From NCBI RefSeq assembly GCF_017742245.1, contig NZ_JAGHKO010000003.1:1-64000 (forward strand): DNA of 64,000 nucleotides, in the 5' to 3' direction. The position numbers and the translations under genes are program-made. Below, one piece after another: positions 44,613 to 54,022 of the stretch. The first letter of the stretch is position 1. Each line of letters begins with the position of its first letter. Below the pieces are notes generated by a model. That model saw only the letters and a list, made by a program, of their open reading frames with translations, ran no database searches and was not told where the DNA came from. The stretch is from Niastella soli (GTDB lineage Bacteria; Bacteroidota; Bacteroidia; Chitinophagales; Chitinophagaceae).

Positions 44613-45269
44613 ATGCAGGCGCCGGTTTCGTATAAACTATTAGGACAACAACTTTGGTTATCAGCACACAGAAGTGTTTTTTGGGAAGAAGAAAAAGCCC
44701 TTATTGTTTCAGACCTTCACTTTGGCAAAACGGGACATTTTCGCAAATCGGGCATAGCTGTGCCCCAGGCCGTATATAAAGAAGACCTGCAACGGCTCGT
44801 ACACCTCTTACAATACTTTCAACCCCGGCAAATAATAGTGGTAGGCGATCTTTTTCACAGCCACCATAACAAGGAACTGGAACTGTTTCAACGGTGGCGG
44901 CACGATTTTCCCGACCTGCCTGTTCACCTGGTCAAAGGCAATCACGATATTCTGCACGAAAGCTGGTACAAACAATGTAATATTCATGTTACAGACGATG
45001 AATTACAGATCGGCGTGTTCAGGTTCCGGCACGAACTGGATAATGTAATCCCCAGCGATACTGATTATTTTTTCTCAGGTCATATCCATCCCGGTATTCG
45101 AATAAGAGGCAGTGCCAAACAATCGTTGAGCTTTCCCTGTTTTTACTTTGCCAGGGCGTTTTGTGTGCTGCCCGCATTCAGCCGGTTTACGGGTATTGCG
45201 CTGGTACGGCCTGAAGAGGAAGAAAATGTATTTGCCATCGTAAACGACAATATTGTACAGTTGCAATGA
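44613..45269 (+). CDS. pdeM: Ligase-associated DNA-repair metallophosphoesterase PdeM
   Basis: Calcineurin-like metallophosphoesterase of 218 residues, of the type called ligase-associated DNA damage response endonuclease. Metal-binding motifs in order: VSDLHFGKTGHFRK, VVGDLFHSHHN, KGNHD and FSGHIHPGI. The FGKTGHFRKSGIAVP segment marks the PdeM subgroup. In many genomes it is encoded with an ATP-dependent ligase, a helicase and an exonuclease; none is next to it here. Instead it overlaps the histone-deacetylase-family gene by four bases (ATGA), so the two are co-translated. Family call is firm; its partner genes may lie elsewhere. Confidence 0.88.
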   Translation: MQAPVSYKLLGQQLWLSAHRSVFWEEEKALIVSDLHFGKTGHFRKSGIAVPQAVYKEDLQRLVHLLQYFQPRQIIVVGDLFHSHHNKELELFQRWRHDFPDLPVHLVKGNHDILHESWYKQCNIHVTDDELQIGVFRFRHELDNVIPSDTDYFFSGHIHPGIRIRGSAKQSLSFPCFYFARAFCVLPAFSRFTGIALVRPEEEENVFAIVNDNIVQLQ

Positions 45270-46189
45270 GCCCTACACCCCCGATACTTAAGATCGCATT
45301 TGATCCTATATATGCACATCCGCTGCCCGAAGGACATCGGTTCCCTATGCTTAAATATGAACTGATACCTGAACAATTATTGTATGAAGGCACCATAACA
45401 ACCCATAATTTATTTTCACCAGCAGTTTGTGCGGATGAAATAGTATTGTGGACTCACGACGCAGCATATTTGCAGCGATTACACCAGCAAACCTTATCGG
45501 CCCGCGAACAGCGGCATATTGGTTTTCCGCAATCGCCCCAGTTAACGCGCCGGGAGCTGGTGATCGCTCAGGGTACCATCGACTGTTGTTACCATGCTTT
45601 TGTACATGGCGTAGCATTGAATGTAGCGGGTGGTACCCACCATGCATTTGCTGACAGGGGAGAGGGGTTTTGTTTGTTGAATGATTTTGGCGTGGCGGCC
45701 AATTATCTGCTTAAAAAAGAAAAGGCGCATAAGATCATTATTATCGATCTCGATGTGCACCAGGGCAATGGTACGGCAAGGATCTTTGAACATGAACCCC
45801 GCGTGTTTACATTCAGTATGCATGGCGCTCACAATTATCCGTTCCATAAAGAAAAAAGCGATCTCGATATTGCGTTGAACGATGGTACCGATGATAACCT
45901 GTATTTAAGCCTGCTTCAAAGCAATCTGTTCACTTTGCTGGAGCAATTAAAACCCGATTTTGCCTTCTATTTATCAGGGGTTGATATTCTATCGACCGAT
46001 AAGTTTGGTAAACTGAAAGTTAGTATAGAAGGTTGCCGGCGACGCGATGAAATGGTATTCTCGCAACTAAAACAACTCGGCATTCCTTGTGTAGTGGCCA
46101 TGGGCGGCGGATATTCGCCCGATATCAAAACTATTGTGGAAGCGCATTGCAATACATTTCGAGTGGCAAAGGATATTTACGAATTGTAA
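45266..46189 (+). CDS. Histone-deacetylase-family metal-dependent deacetylase
   Basis: Zn-dependent deacetylase fold of 307 residues, cytoplasmic. Key motifs: [30 protein letters not shown] with the catalytic His pair, [15 protein letters not shown] with Asp and His zinc ligands, [11 protein letters not shown] and the third zinc ligand in [25 protein letters not shown] near the C-terminus lines the pocket. Bacterial members act on polyamines, acetylated proteins or acetoin-related substrates; the substrate here is unknown. Translation is coupled to pdeM by an ATGA overlap. A 17-unit heptamer array starts three bases after the stop codon. Confidence 0.92.
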   Translation: MSPTPPILKIAFDPIYAHPLPEGHRFPMLKYELIPEQLLYEGTITTHNLFSPAVCADEIVLWTHDAAYLQRLHQQTLSAREQRHIGFPQSPQLTRRELVIAQGTIDCCYHAFVHGVALNVAGGTHHAFADRGEGFCLLNDFGVAANYLLKKEKAHKIIIIDLDVHQGNGTARIFEHEPRVFTFSMHGAHNYPFHKEKSDLDIALNDGTDDNLYLSLLQSNLFTLLEQLKPDFAFYLSGVDILSTDKFGKLKVSIEGCRRRDEMVFSQLKQLGIPCVVAMGGGYSPDIKTIVEAHCNTFRVAKDIYEL

Positions 46190-46192
46190 TTT

Positions 46193-46311
46193 GGCAGAAG
46201 GCAGAAGGCAGAAGGCAGAAGGCAGAAGGCAGAAGGCAGAAGGCAGAAGGCAGAAGGCAGAAGGCAGAAGGCAGAAGGCAGAAGGCAGAAGGCAGAAGGC
46301 AGAAGGCAGAA
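46193..46311. repeat. Heptamer array (GGCAGAA), 17 units
   Basis: 119 bases of perfect GGCAGAA repeats, purine-rich apart from one C per unit. It starts three bases after the deacetylase stop codon and extends towards the convergent DUF5916 gene. False ORFs (EGRRQKA, LPSAFCL) come from it. Confidence 0.98.
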
Positions 46312-46364
46312 AAATTTAAGCGTCGCAAGATAATTATAAATCTCAACAGTCGCGAGCTGTTTGC

Positions 46365-46409
46365 CGTTTGCCGTTTCACGTTTGCCCATTCACCATTCAC
46401 GGGTATTCT
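46365..46409. repeat. Degenerate heptamer run (TTTGCCG/TTTCACG)
   Basis: Units TTTGCCG, TTTGCCG, TTTCACG, TTTGCCC, ATTCACC, ATTCACG follow one another in 7-base phase. The words resemble those at 104-138 and 56886-56912, so the loci share a vocabulary. Confidence 0.7.
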
Positions 46410-46414
46410 ACTTA

Positions 46415-48916
46415 TTACCTCTTATTTCTTTTCTCTAACTGCTGATAGTTTAGGAAGTAAATGAATCTTACAGTGAGTTCATTACCATGCGGGGTGCTGA
46501 ACAACTGCCGGGCATTATTGGTGTAGTATTTATAGTTATTAGCGCTAAGGGCATATTCATAATCTTTACCCAGCCAGTTCTTCCAGCCAATTATTAACCG
46601 GCTACCCAACCGAAAATCCCAGGTATAGAACACATCCAGGTTAAAGGCATTGTAATTGATGTTGTAATCACCTGGTTCCAGATCGTAACGCGCTGCCCAG
46701 TATCCATCGTTGTGAATAGTGTACAGATTGGTGTTCTGTAATCGGCTCCAGTAATGCCGCGCCCTGAAAGAAAGGTTCATGCGCGAGGTAAAATTGTACA
46801 CACCGCTGCAAATGGCCGTTACATCGGCATATTTGCGTCTGGCCAGTAGGGGTGCCTTCGTAACCGGATCGCGTACGAACGCATAACCAAACTGACCATT
46901 ATCGTATTGGCGTTTATAACTCATTTCCAATGTAAGCTTGTCGCTGAACCGGTATCGTACAGCCAGCTGAAGACCATAAAACGGATCGTTGGGCAAAGGG
47001 CCCTCTGCACCGCCAATAAGCCAGCTAACAATTAATGGTTTGCGATTATCAGTATTGCCTTCTATAAACAGGTTGTAATAGGGCGACCGTTTTAAGGTTT
47101 GTCTGGGTGTTTGAAACAGGCTGGCAGGCGTTTGCATTTCGAAGAAATCGTTATACCACCAGGGAGCTATATCGGCAGTGAGTGTAAGGTGCCAGAAGTT
47201 TTTAAACAACCACGATGAGGAGGCCTGGAAAGATGTTTTCTGGTAAGCAAATGGCTTGAACAGATAATCCCGGTTCACTACTATTTTATAGCGCTGGTTT
47301 AAAAAGGAAGGGGTTGCCTGATATATATTATAACTGACTGAACCTGTATTGGAAAAGGCATTGGGCGATAACTGAAAGCCCAGGTCGTTGGGGTCATATT
47401 GGGCTGTTCTCAATTCATTAATGTAAGAGAATTGCAGGTTGCCGCTAACTTTGCCTGCCTCCAGATAATTGGAAAAGCCATCGTACATGCCAGCGGCTAC
47501 ATCTACCATACTATACCTTGGTTTTACCACCAGGCCATACCGGTTGGCCTTATCGTACAGGGCAACATCCAGAGCAGTAACATTGGCGTCGCGTTCATGC
47601 CCATTTCGCAGCACATTGGTATTGGTAAAAGTGATGTACGACCGGTTCTTCAATGCCTGGTCTATCACCACAATATTGTAATTGGTAAGCGGTTCGGTTA
47701 TTACGGTAGAATCTTTTCCGGTGCCGCGATTGCGCAGGGTGGCTTTTACGTTTTCAGTAACGGCATTAAAGACACCTATGCCCAGGTTGCCAGCTGTTCG
47801 GCCCGAAAACTTCACGGCATTATATAACCTGGTTACCGAGGGGTTTTTTAAAAGCTGGTAGCCATCTAGATCACCCGAACTGATCTTGTTTTGCAGGGTA
47901 TCATATTTATCAGGTGTTTTACCAATGCGGCGTGAGTAAAAGATGCCAGCCTTATTAAAGAGTTCGGTACCCTCAGTAAAAAATGGACGGTTTTCCCGGA
48001 ACCTGATCTCGAATGGGCTGATATTATTGATGACATTATCTGAAACCACCTGACCAAAGTCGGGTATTAAAGTAGCATCGAGGGTGAAGCTTTCGTTAAT
48101 GCCATATTTAACATCCATGCCCCCGCTTTTAAGCGTTTCTGTTTGTTGTGCAACGTTGTTATGAGGTGTTTGCCGGTAGCCGCCGCTAACATACGGGGAG
48201 AAGCTCAATCGTAAGGGTGGTACCAGTTTATTCAATCCGGTAATATCACCAAACTGATTGGCGAAACCGCTAACGGCAGGGTTTACCGGATTCCAGAAGG
48301 AAGTTTCATTGAAGCGCCGGCTAAAGCGCATGAACTGTATGCCCCAGTCGGCGGCCGATTTACGTGAGAAGCGAAGGGAAAAAAGCGGGATACGCATTTC
48401 AACGGTCCAGCCATCGGGGCGAGCGCCTACTTTACTTTCCCATACTGCGTCCCAGCTTATATCACCATACATGCCTTCAGTAGCGGTGTAATTAGCGCTT
48501 ACGCGTGCATCTGTTTGTACATTGCGGGCAGTTACCAGGAATTGAAAAGCATTTTGCCGGTCTTTATAAGTATCGAGGAAAACAGAAAAATAGTCAACGT
48601 TCGCCTTTTGTAAATTATCGCGGGGGGTGTATTGGCGCCTGATCTCAGCCGGATCATCATACAGGTAAGCACCTATGTAAATAGCATTGTTATCATACAA
48701 GATGCGCACTGTTGTTTTTACAGTAGCTGGATTACCATACACGGGTGTGTTGGTAATAAAGTCAACAGCTACGGGTGCATTTTGCCAGGCTGAGTCCTCT
48801 AATGAACCGTCGATCCGGGGCGCCTGGGCAACGGAAATAGCCTGGGTTATTTTAGGTTGTGCCTTTAACCCGGTATAAATAAAGAATGTTAATATAATAA
48901 CCAGGCCTTTAGGCAT
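46415..48916 (-). CDS. Outer-membrane protein with CBM9-like and DUF5916 domains
   Basis: Exported protein of 833 residues. Signal peptide ([20 protein letters not shown]). Residues about 24-215 form a CBM9-like beta sandwich: [87 protein letters not shown]. The DUF5916 part (about 230-833) is rich in alternating strands ([42 protein letters not shown]), consistent with an outer-membrane beta barrel. The C-terminus ends [20 protein letters not shown]. Function is unknown; roles in binding or export of polymers are speculative. Transcribed alone, convergent with the deacetylase gene. Confidence 0.88.
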   Translation of the reverse strand: MPKGLVIILTFFIYTGLKAQPKITQAISVAQAPRIDGSLEDSAWQNAPVAVDFITNTPVYGNPATVKTTVRILYDNNAIYIGAYLYDDPAEIRRQYTPRDNLQKANVDYFSVFLDTYKDRQNAFQFLVTARNVQTDARVSANYTATEGMYGDISWDAVWESKVGARPDGWTVEMRIPLFSLRFSRKSAADWGIQFMRFSRRFNETSFWNPVNPAVSGFANQFGDITGLNKLVPPLRLSFSPYVSGGYRQTPHNNVAQQTETLKSGGMDVKYGINESFTLDATLIPDFGQVVSDNVINNISPFEIRFRENRPFFTEGTELFNKAGIFYSRRIGKTPDKYDTLQNKISSGDLDGYQLLKNPSVTRLYNAVKFSGRTAGNLGIGVFNAVTENVKATLRNRGTGKDSTVITEPLTNYNIVVIDQALKNRSYITFTNTNVLRNGHERDANVTALDVALYDKANRYGLVVKPRYSMVDVAAGMYDGFSNYLEAGKVSGNLQFSYINELRTAQYDPNDLGFQLSPNAFSNTGSVSYNIYQATPSFLNQRYKIVVNRDYLFKPFAYQKTSFQASSSWLFKNFWHLTLTADIAPWWYNDFFEMQTPASLFQTPRQTLKRSPYYNLFIEGNTDNRKPLIVSWLIGGAEGPLPNDPFYGLQLAVRYRFSDKLTLEMSYKRQYDNGQFGYAFVRDPVTKAPLLARRKYADVTAICSGVYNFTSRMNLSFRARHYWSRLQNTNLYTIHNDGYWAARYDLEPGDYNINYNAFNLDVFYTWDFRLGSRLIIGWKNWLGKDYEYALSANNYKYYTNNARQLFSTPHGNELTVRFIYFLNYQQLEKRNKR

Positions 48917-49456
48917 AGGTTATTGTAAGGGTGGCTTTAATAGCCGGATTTGCCTGTTGAATATGGGTCATATAAATACCTTTTATTGATGCGCCAATAG
49001 AGTTACCCAATTGTAAACAAAATCTACGCGCTGTGCGCTTAACAAGAGGTATAGCTGCTATCAGGTTGAATGGATCTCAACCGGATTTACATGGTATTGA
49101 ATAATGCAGACGGGTTAGCCAGATTCCTGCTAACCATTTAAGTAGATAAGGAAATATGACAAATTACTGGTGGGAATGTCTGGTCGCGCGTAGACAAACC
49201 GCTTAAATTATTGATAAATATAAGAAGTTCTTTTCAGTTTCCAGTTACCGGATACCGGTTGTCTGCTGGTTGGTAAACAGTTACCCAGTTAAGTGGGGCA
49301 GCGGGTGAATAAAAGGGCTCGATGAATGAGTGCGTGGAGACCGGTAACCGGCCTTGCTTCGATGACACTTAGTGATTGTGTACCGCCAAAGCTTTATCGA
49401 AGCAAGGCACAGTAATCGGGAACAATTAGTTTGAAATGTATTAGCTGTTTTTATAC
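48917..49456. other. Spacer with a long-loop inverted repeat
   Basis: About 540 bases without a gene. It holds the 13-bp inverted repeat described at 49351-49408 and is otherwise unremarkable. Confidence 0.5.
49351..49408. repeat. Perfect 13-bp inverted repeat with 32-base loop
   Basis: GCCTTGCTTCGAT (49351-49363) and ATCGAAGCAAGGC (49396-49408) are exact complements. No T-run follows. It lies near the 3' end of the XRE-S24 gene. Could be a stem-loop RNA or the relic of a small inverted-repeat element. Confidence 0.7.
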
Positions 49457-50206
49457 CTAGTTTATCTTCTTCTTAAGATAACTCACCTGCTCCTGTAATG
49501 TATTTACTACATTGGCCAGTTGATTCACATTCCAGTGCGGTTGTGCATTGGCCTTACCAATGATCATCGTGGCTTTCCATACCTCTATTATGTCTTCGCC
49601 ATTTACCTGATAGGGCTGATAGGTAGGGTTGTCGCTAACAAGGGTATATTTGTTCTTGGAACGATTATTCTTCATCATTCTTTTGTACACAATGCCTTCG
49701 TTGCGCGATACAACTATATAGGTGAAGGTGTTCTTAACATCGTTGATGTCTTCCACCTTTTCGCCTACGATAATAGAACCGCTTGGGGTTGGTAACATAG
49801 AATCTCCCACGATCTCGAATGCGCGGTATTGACCGGGCGCCAGCATGGGAAGGGTGAAGGTGTTCAGTTCATCAATAAATTCCGGATCAGCATACCCCGC
49901 GAGATAACCGGCTGCTGCTTTTACGGGAACAAACTGTATTTCATTGGTCCCAGCGCTTAGTTTTTGAGCGCGTCGTTTGGCCAGGTAATTTCCCTTACTG
50001 TCTGCCAGATCTTTCAGTAACAGATCATCCAGGGTGAGTTTGAACAATTCACCAACGAGTTCAAGAACATCGATGCGTGGTTCTGCCCGCTCTTCTTCAT
50101 AAGCACCTAGTAAGGAGCGTTTGATCTGTAGTTTGGTGGCAAATTCTTCCTGGGTCCACCCGCGTAGTTTGCGCAGATATTTCAGATTTTTACCGGCCGT
50201 AGACAT
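49457..50206 (-). CDS. XRE-S24 (LexA/CI-type) transcriptional repressor
   Basis: Repressor of 249 residues. N-terminal XRE helix-turn-helix (about 5-62: NLKYLRKLRGWTQEEFATKLQIKRSLLGAYEEERAEPRIDVLELVGELF). C-terminal S24 peptidase-like domain (about 92-220): catalytic Ser136 in VGDSMLPTPSG and Lys175 in EGIVYKRMM. Ala-Gly pairs at 99-100 and 103-104 (KAAAGYLAGY) are candidate self-cleavage sites. A C-terminal coiled coil (VNTLQEQVSYLKKKI) may dimerise it. A 12-bp palindrome (50218-50229) sits 11 bases upstream of its start. It is divergent from guaB. It may respond to DNA damage or another stress; its target set is unknown. Confidence 0.9.
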   Translation of the reverse strand: MSTAGKNLKYLRKLRGWTQEEFATKLQIKRSLLGAYEEERAEPRIDVLELVGELFKLTLDDLLLKDLADSKGNYLAKRRAQKLSAGTNEIQFVPVKAAAGYLAGYADPEFIDELNTFTLPMLAPGQYRAFEIVGDSMLPTPSGSIIVGEKVEDINDVKNTFTYIVVSRNEGIVYKRMMKNNRSKNKYTLVSDNPTYQPYQVNGEDIIEVWKATMIIGKANAQPHWNVNQLANVVNTLQEQVSYLKKKIN

Positions 50207-50217
50207 AGACTAATAAG

Positions 50218-50229
50218 TTTAGCGCTAAA
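50218..50229. promoter_or_regulatory. Palindrome TTTAGCGCTAAA, probable operator
   Basis: A perfect 12-bp palindrome between the XRE-S24 gene and divergent guaB. Its position just upstream of the repressor start suggests autoregulation. The guaB promoter is 50 bases away. Confidence 0.65.
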
Positions 50230-50278
50230 ATACTAATTATTTTATCATAAAATGTGAAAAGAGGTCATTAAAATTTCA

Positions 50279-50311
50279 TTTGGAGTGTATTGTTGAGCCG
50301 TCCTATCTTTG
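50279..50311 (+). promoter_or_regulatory. Promoter of guaB
   Basis: TTTG (50279-50282), 21 bases, TATCTTTG (50304-50311). The -7 box ends only three bases before the ATG at 50315, so a leaderless or nearly leaderless transcript is predicted. Confidence 0.8.
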
Positions 50312-50314
50312 CAC

Positions 50315-51817
50315 ATGGCAACAAGAAATAGTGCTCCACAGAAAAAATCCCCCCAGTCAAGTAAGTTTTTTGGTGAAGGTTTAACGTTCGACGACGTTTT
50401 ACTAGTCCCCGCTTATTCACAAGTACTACCAAGAGAAGTAGATATAAGCACCTGGCTTACCAAAAATATTAAGCTAAATGTTCCCATGTTATCGGCCGCC
50501 ATGGATACGGTAACCGAGGCCAATCTGGCAATTGCCCTGGCCCGTGAAGGCGGTTTGGGTATTCTGCATAAGAATATGAGCATTGAAAAGCAGGTTGAAC
50601 AGGCGCGGAAAGTGAAGAGAAGTGAAGCGGGGATTATCTTTGACCCTATAACGCTACATGAAGAAGCCACCATTGCCGATGCTCAACGGCTAATGAAAGA
50701 AAACCGCATCGGTGGCATTCCCATCGTTGATAATAATAAAAAGCTGGTTGGTATTTTAACCAATCGAGATCTGCGTTTCGAGACTGATAATAAACGCATT
50801 GTAAGTGAGGTAATGACCCACGAAAACCTCATTACCGCTCCTGAGGGTACCACGCTTAAAAAAGCAGAAAAGATTTTACAACAACATAAAATTGAAAAGT
50901 TACCGGTCATTAAAAAAGACGGTACCTTGTTTGGACTGATCACCTACCGCGATATTTTGCAGGTAGTGAGCTATCCCAATGCAGTAAAAGACTCTTATGG
51001 GCGTTTATTGGTAGGTGCTGCGCTGGGTATTACCCGCGATCTGCTCGACCGGGCTGCTGCGTTGCAGCAAATAGGGGTTGATGTAGTTTGTCTGGATAGT
51101 GCACATGGCCATAGTAAAGGCGTGCTGGATGCGTTGAAAACCCTGAAGAAGAACTTTAAAAAACTGCAGGTTATCTCTGGTAACGTTGGTACAGCTGCCG
51201 GCGCTAAAGCAATGGCAGAAGCAGGTGCCGATGCAGTAAAAGTGGGTATTGGCCCCGGTTCAATTTGTACCACCCGCATCGTTGCAGGAGCTGGTGTTCC
51301 GCAGATCACTGCTATTATGGAAGCTGCTTCTGTTTTAAATAAGTTAGGTATTCCATTAATTGCCGATGGTGGTATCCGTTATACCGGTGATATGGTGAAA
51401 GCGCTGGCCGCAGGTGCTAACATGGTAATGATGGGTAGCATTTTTGCCGGAACCGAAGAAAGCCCTGGCGAGACCATAATTTATGAAGGAAGGAAATTCA
51501 AACAATATCGTGGTATGGGTTCACTCGGCGCTATGAGCCAAGGTAGTGGCGACCGCTACTTCCAGGATGTGGAAGCTGATATCAAAAAGTATGTACCCGA
51601 AGGCATTGAAGGCCGGGTGGCTTTCAAAGGAAACCTGAGTGAGATCGTTTACCAATACGTTGGCGGCCTTAGATCTGGTATGGGCTATTGCGGTGCAAAA
51701 GATATCAAAGCTTTACAACAGGCACAGTTTGTTCGCATTACCAATGCCGGTATGAAAGAAAGCCACGCGCATGATATTGAAATTACAAGAGAAGCGCCGA
51801 ACTATAGCAGACGATAA
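50315..51817 (+). CDS. guaB: Inosine-5'-monophosphate dehydrogenase
   Basis: IMPDH of 500 residues from the ATG at 50315; the in-frame TTG six bases earlier lies inside the -7 box and is not used. It oxidises IMP to XMP with NAD, the committed step to GTP. The TIM barrel starts [14 protein letters not shown]. Two CBS domains are inserted (about 105-225: [44 protein letters not shown]). The catalytic Cys is in [13 protein letters not shown] and the flap in [10 protein letters not shown]. All key residues are intact. A degenerate heptamer inverted repeat follows (51862-51931). Confidence 0.98.
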   Translation: MATRNSAPQKKSPQSSKFFGEGLTFDDVLLVPAYSQVLPREVDISTWLTKNIKLNVPMLSAAMDTVTEANLAIALAREGGLGILHKNMSIEKQVEQARKVKRSEAGIIFDPITLHEEATIADAQRLMKENRIGGIPIVDNNKKLVGILTNRDLRFETDNKRIVSEVMTHENLITAPEGTTLKKAEKILQQHKIEKLPVIKKDGTLFGLITYRDILQVVSYPNAVKDSYGRLLVGAALGITRDLLDRAAALQQIGVDVVCLDSAHGHSKGVLDALKTLKKNFKKLQVISGNVGTAAGAKAMAEAGADAVKVGIGPGSICTTRIVAGAGVPQITAIMEAASVLNKLGIPLIADGGIRYTGDMVKALAAGANMVMMGSIFAGTEESPGETIIYEGRKFKQYRGMGSLGAMSQGSGDRYFQDVEADIKKYVPEGIEGRVAFKGNLSEIVYQYVGGLRSGMGYCGAKDIKALQQAQFVRITNAGMKESHAHDIEITREAPNYSRR

Positions 51818-51861
51818 AAAAAGGCTGTTGATTTATTAGATGGCCTTTCATTATAATAACC

Positions 51862-51931
51862 GTTACAGGTTACATGTTTCGGGTTGCAAGGGATTAAAAG
51901 GCCCTGAAACCTGGAACTTGCAACCTGTAAC
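51862..51931. repeat. Inverted heptamer repeat after guaB
   Basis: Left arm GTTACAG GTTACAT GTTTCGG GTTGCAA, right arm CTGAAAC CTGGAAC TTGCAAC CTGTAAC. Both are 7-base phased and the arms are imperfect reverse complements of each other (GTTACAGGTT paired with AACCTGTAAC). Followed by TTGTTTTAA. May act as a weak terminator. Confidence 0.75.
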
Positions 51932-51950
51932 TTGTTTTAAACGCTGACCG

Positions 51951-53174
51951 ATGAAACTCCGTAATTTACTGCCATATCTTTTCCTGCTCATTTGTTGCGC
52001 TGCCGCAGCCCAACCCGATACAAGTCATTTGCGCATCAGTCTGCTTACCTGCAGCCCGGGCGTTGAATTGTATTCAACATTTGGTCATACGGCCCTGCGG
52101 GTTACCGACAGCGCCCACAGCGTTGATATGGTATATAACTACGGTACTTTCGACGACCGCGATCCTAACTTTTATGCCAAATTCACCAAAGGCATCATGT
52201 TGTATGCGCTCTCAAATTATTCTTACCAGGAATTTTTACAGGAATATGCATACGAGCACCGGGGCGTTATTGAACAGGCGCTGCAGTTAACCGGCGAACA
52301 AAAACAAAAAATGTACGCCGCCCTGCAGGAAAACGCCCGGGAAGAGAACCGGTATTACAATTATTATTTTCACACTGATAACTGCACTACCCGCGCCCGC
52401 GATATGATAGAACGGCAATCAGGCGCTTCGGTAGTTTTCAAAAATATCCTGCCTGAAAAAAGACCTACATACCGCAACCTGATTTATACCTATCTTGATA
52501 ATGGCAACCAGTACTGGAGCAAGTTTGGCATTGATATGTGTCTGGGTAGTAATTTCGACGACCGGGTAACCAATAACCAGTCTATGTTTTTGCCCGATTA
52601 CCTCATGAAAGGGCTCGACAATGCCACCGCCGATAGCCACCCGTTAGTGTTACAAAAGCAGGTTGTTGTGGCCGCTCCGCCTGTGCCCCCCGCATCAAAC
52701 TTAATAACTCCGATGTTTTTATTCTCGACGTTATTAGTTATTACGGGACTGTTATCTTTCAGTACCAACAAGTGGGCGCTACGGTTCCTGAACGTATTTG
52801 ACTGCCTCTTTTTCCTTTTCGTGGGCGTCTTTGGTTTATTGATCGTAACCCTGTGGGCTATACGGGTTGATATTGTTTGTCGCAACAACTTTAATGTTTT
52901 CTGGGCGCTGCCTACCCATTTCTTCGTTGCATTTGTAGTGTATTTAAAAAGGAAATGGTTACAACAATACTTCCGCGTTGTATTTGTACTGACCTTTTTA
53001 TTTACCCTTTGCTGGTTCTTTATTCCACAACAAATAAATGTGGCTGTATTACCATTGTTGGGCATCATTATGATACGTAGTTATTTTCGGGGGAATTTAC
53101 CTGCGAAAAAGCGCGTAACTACGAACACTACAAACATTTTCAACAGCTCAAAGGCGATAAATATTGAATTGTAG
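51951..53174 (+). CDS. DUF4105 (Lnb-like) membrane protein
   Basis: Protein of 407 residues. Signal peptide MKLRNLLPYLFLLICCAAAAQ. A periplasmic DUF4105 domain covers about 25-230: LLTCSPGVELYSTFGHTALRVTD with the conserved His, YNYGTFDDRDPNFYAKFTKGIMLYALS, and NYYFHTDNCTTRARDMIE with the conserved Cys. These match the N-terminal domain of Lnb-type lipoprotein N-acyltransferases. Five hydrophobic segments follow (about 240-375: LITPMFLFSTLLVITGLLSF, CLFFLFVGVFGLLIVTLWAI and others). A role in lipoprotein acyl transfer is inferred from the family. It precedes an alpha/beta hydrolase gene by 12 bases. Confidence 0.85.
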   Translation: MKLRNLLPYLFLLICCAAAAQPDTSHLRISLLTCSPGVELYSTFGHTALRVTDSAHSVDMVYNYGTFDDRDPNFYAKFTKGIMLYALSNYSYQEFLQEYAYEHRGVIEQALQLTGEQKQKMYAALQENAREENRYYNYYFHTDNCTTRARDMIERQSGASVVFKNILPEKRPTYRNLIYTYLDNGNQYWSKFGIDMCLGSNFDDRVTNNQSMFLPDYLMKGLDNATADSHPLVLQKQVVVAAPPVPPASNLITPMFLFSTLLVITGLLSFSTNKWALRFLNVFDCLFFLFVGVFGLLIVTLWAIRVDIVCRNNFNVFWALPTHFFVAFVVYLKRKWLQQYFRVVFVLTFLFTLCWFFIPQQINVAVLPLLGIIMIRSYFRGNLPAKKRVTTNTTNIFNSSKAINIEL

Positions 53175-53186
53175 TACCTTCAGGCC

Positions 53187-53996
53187 ATGGCAACAGAAAA
53201 CAATATTCTTCTAAATGATAAACCAGTATTTTATCGGGTAGAAGGAGAGGGGCAGCCAGTGGTGTTGATACATGGCTTTGCCGAAGATGGTACTGTTTGG
53301 GAGCACCAGGTAGAATATTTAAAAAGTAAATTTCAACTGATCATCCCCGATCTGCCCGGCAGTGGCCGCTCACCCATTAATGAGGCTTCGTGGTCAATGG
53401 AATATTTTGCAGAATGTATCCGCCAGATAATGGACAAGCAAAATATTACAACGGCCAGCATGATCGGTCACAGCATGGGCGGGTATATTACCCTCGCGTT
53501 TGCCGATAAATATCCTGACCGGTTACAGTCATTTGGATTGTTTCATTCCACCGCTTATGCGGATAGTGAAGAAAAAAAGATGGCCCGCCGCCGGGGCATC
53601 GAATTCATTCAGCAATATGGCGCTGGCAAATTTTTAGAGCAATCTTACGCTAATCTTTTCTCCGACATAACAAAAAAGCTCCAGCCCGAACTGGTGAATA
53701 AAATAGTAGCACGCTACACCAACTTTGTTGACCTATCGCTCGTAAACTACTACCAGGCCATGATCGTGCGTCCTGATAGGACCCATGTGCTTAAAAACTT
53801 TTCCCGCCCTGTGTTGTTCATAATGGGAAAATTGGACAATACAGTGCCATATGAACAGATATTGAAACAGTGTTATATGCCTGGATTGTCATATATTCAT
53901 ACACTTGAACAATCCGGCCATATGGGAATGTGGGAAGAACCCGAATTAAGCAATGTTTTCCTAGAAGAATTTTTAATGCATGGCCAAATTGTATAA
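53187..53996 (+). CDS. Alpha/beta hydrolase
   Basis: Cytoplasmic hydrolase of 269 residues. Oxyanion region VVLIHGFAEDGTVW (25-38), nucleophile Ser96 in GHSMGGY, acid Asp in MGKLDNTVPYE (about 217), catalytic His in SGHMGMWEEP (about 248). No signal peptide. The fold is that of esterases, haloperoxidase-like enzymes and menaquinone-pathway hydrolases; no substrate is implied. It follows the Lnb-like gene by 12 bases and is likely co-transcribed. The substrate of either protein gives no clue to the other. Confidence 0.93.
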   Translation: MATENNILLNDKPVFYRVEGEGQPVVLIHGFAEDGTVWEHQVEYLKSKFQLIIPDLPGSGRSPINEASWSMEYFAECIRQIMDKQNITTASMIGHSMGGYITLAFADKYPDRLQSFGLFHSTAYADSEEKKMARRRGIEFIQQYGAGKFLEQSYANLFSDITKKLQPELVNKIVARYTNFVDLSLVNYYQAMIVRPDRTHVLKNFSRPVLFIMGKLDNTVPYEQILKQCYMPGLSYIHTLEQSGHMGMWEEPELSNVFLEEFLMHGQIV

Positions 53997-54022
53997 CGTA
54001 AATTTTGTTGTAGCCCAGCCTA

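Noticed and set aside
46177..46400. Open frames across the GGCAGAA array on both strands
   Set aside because: Artefacts of the repeat; they begin or end within neighbouring genes or the array.
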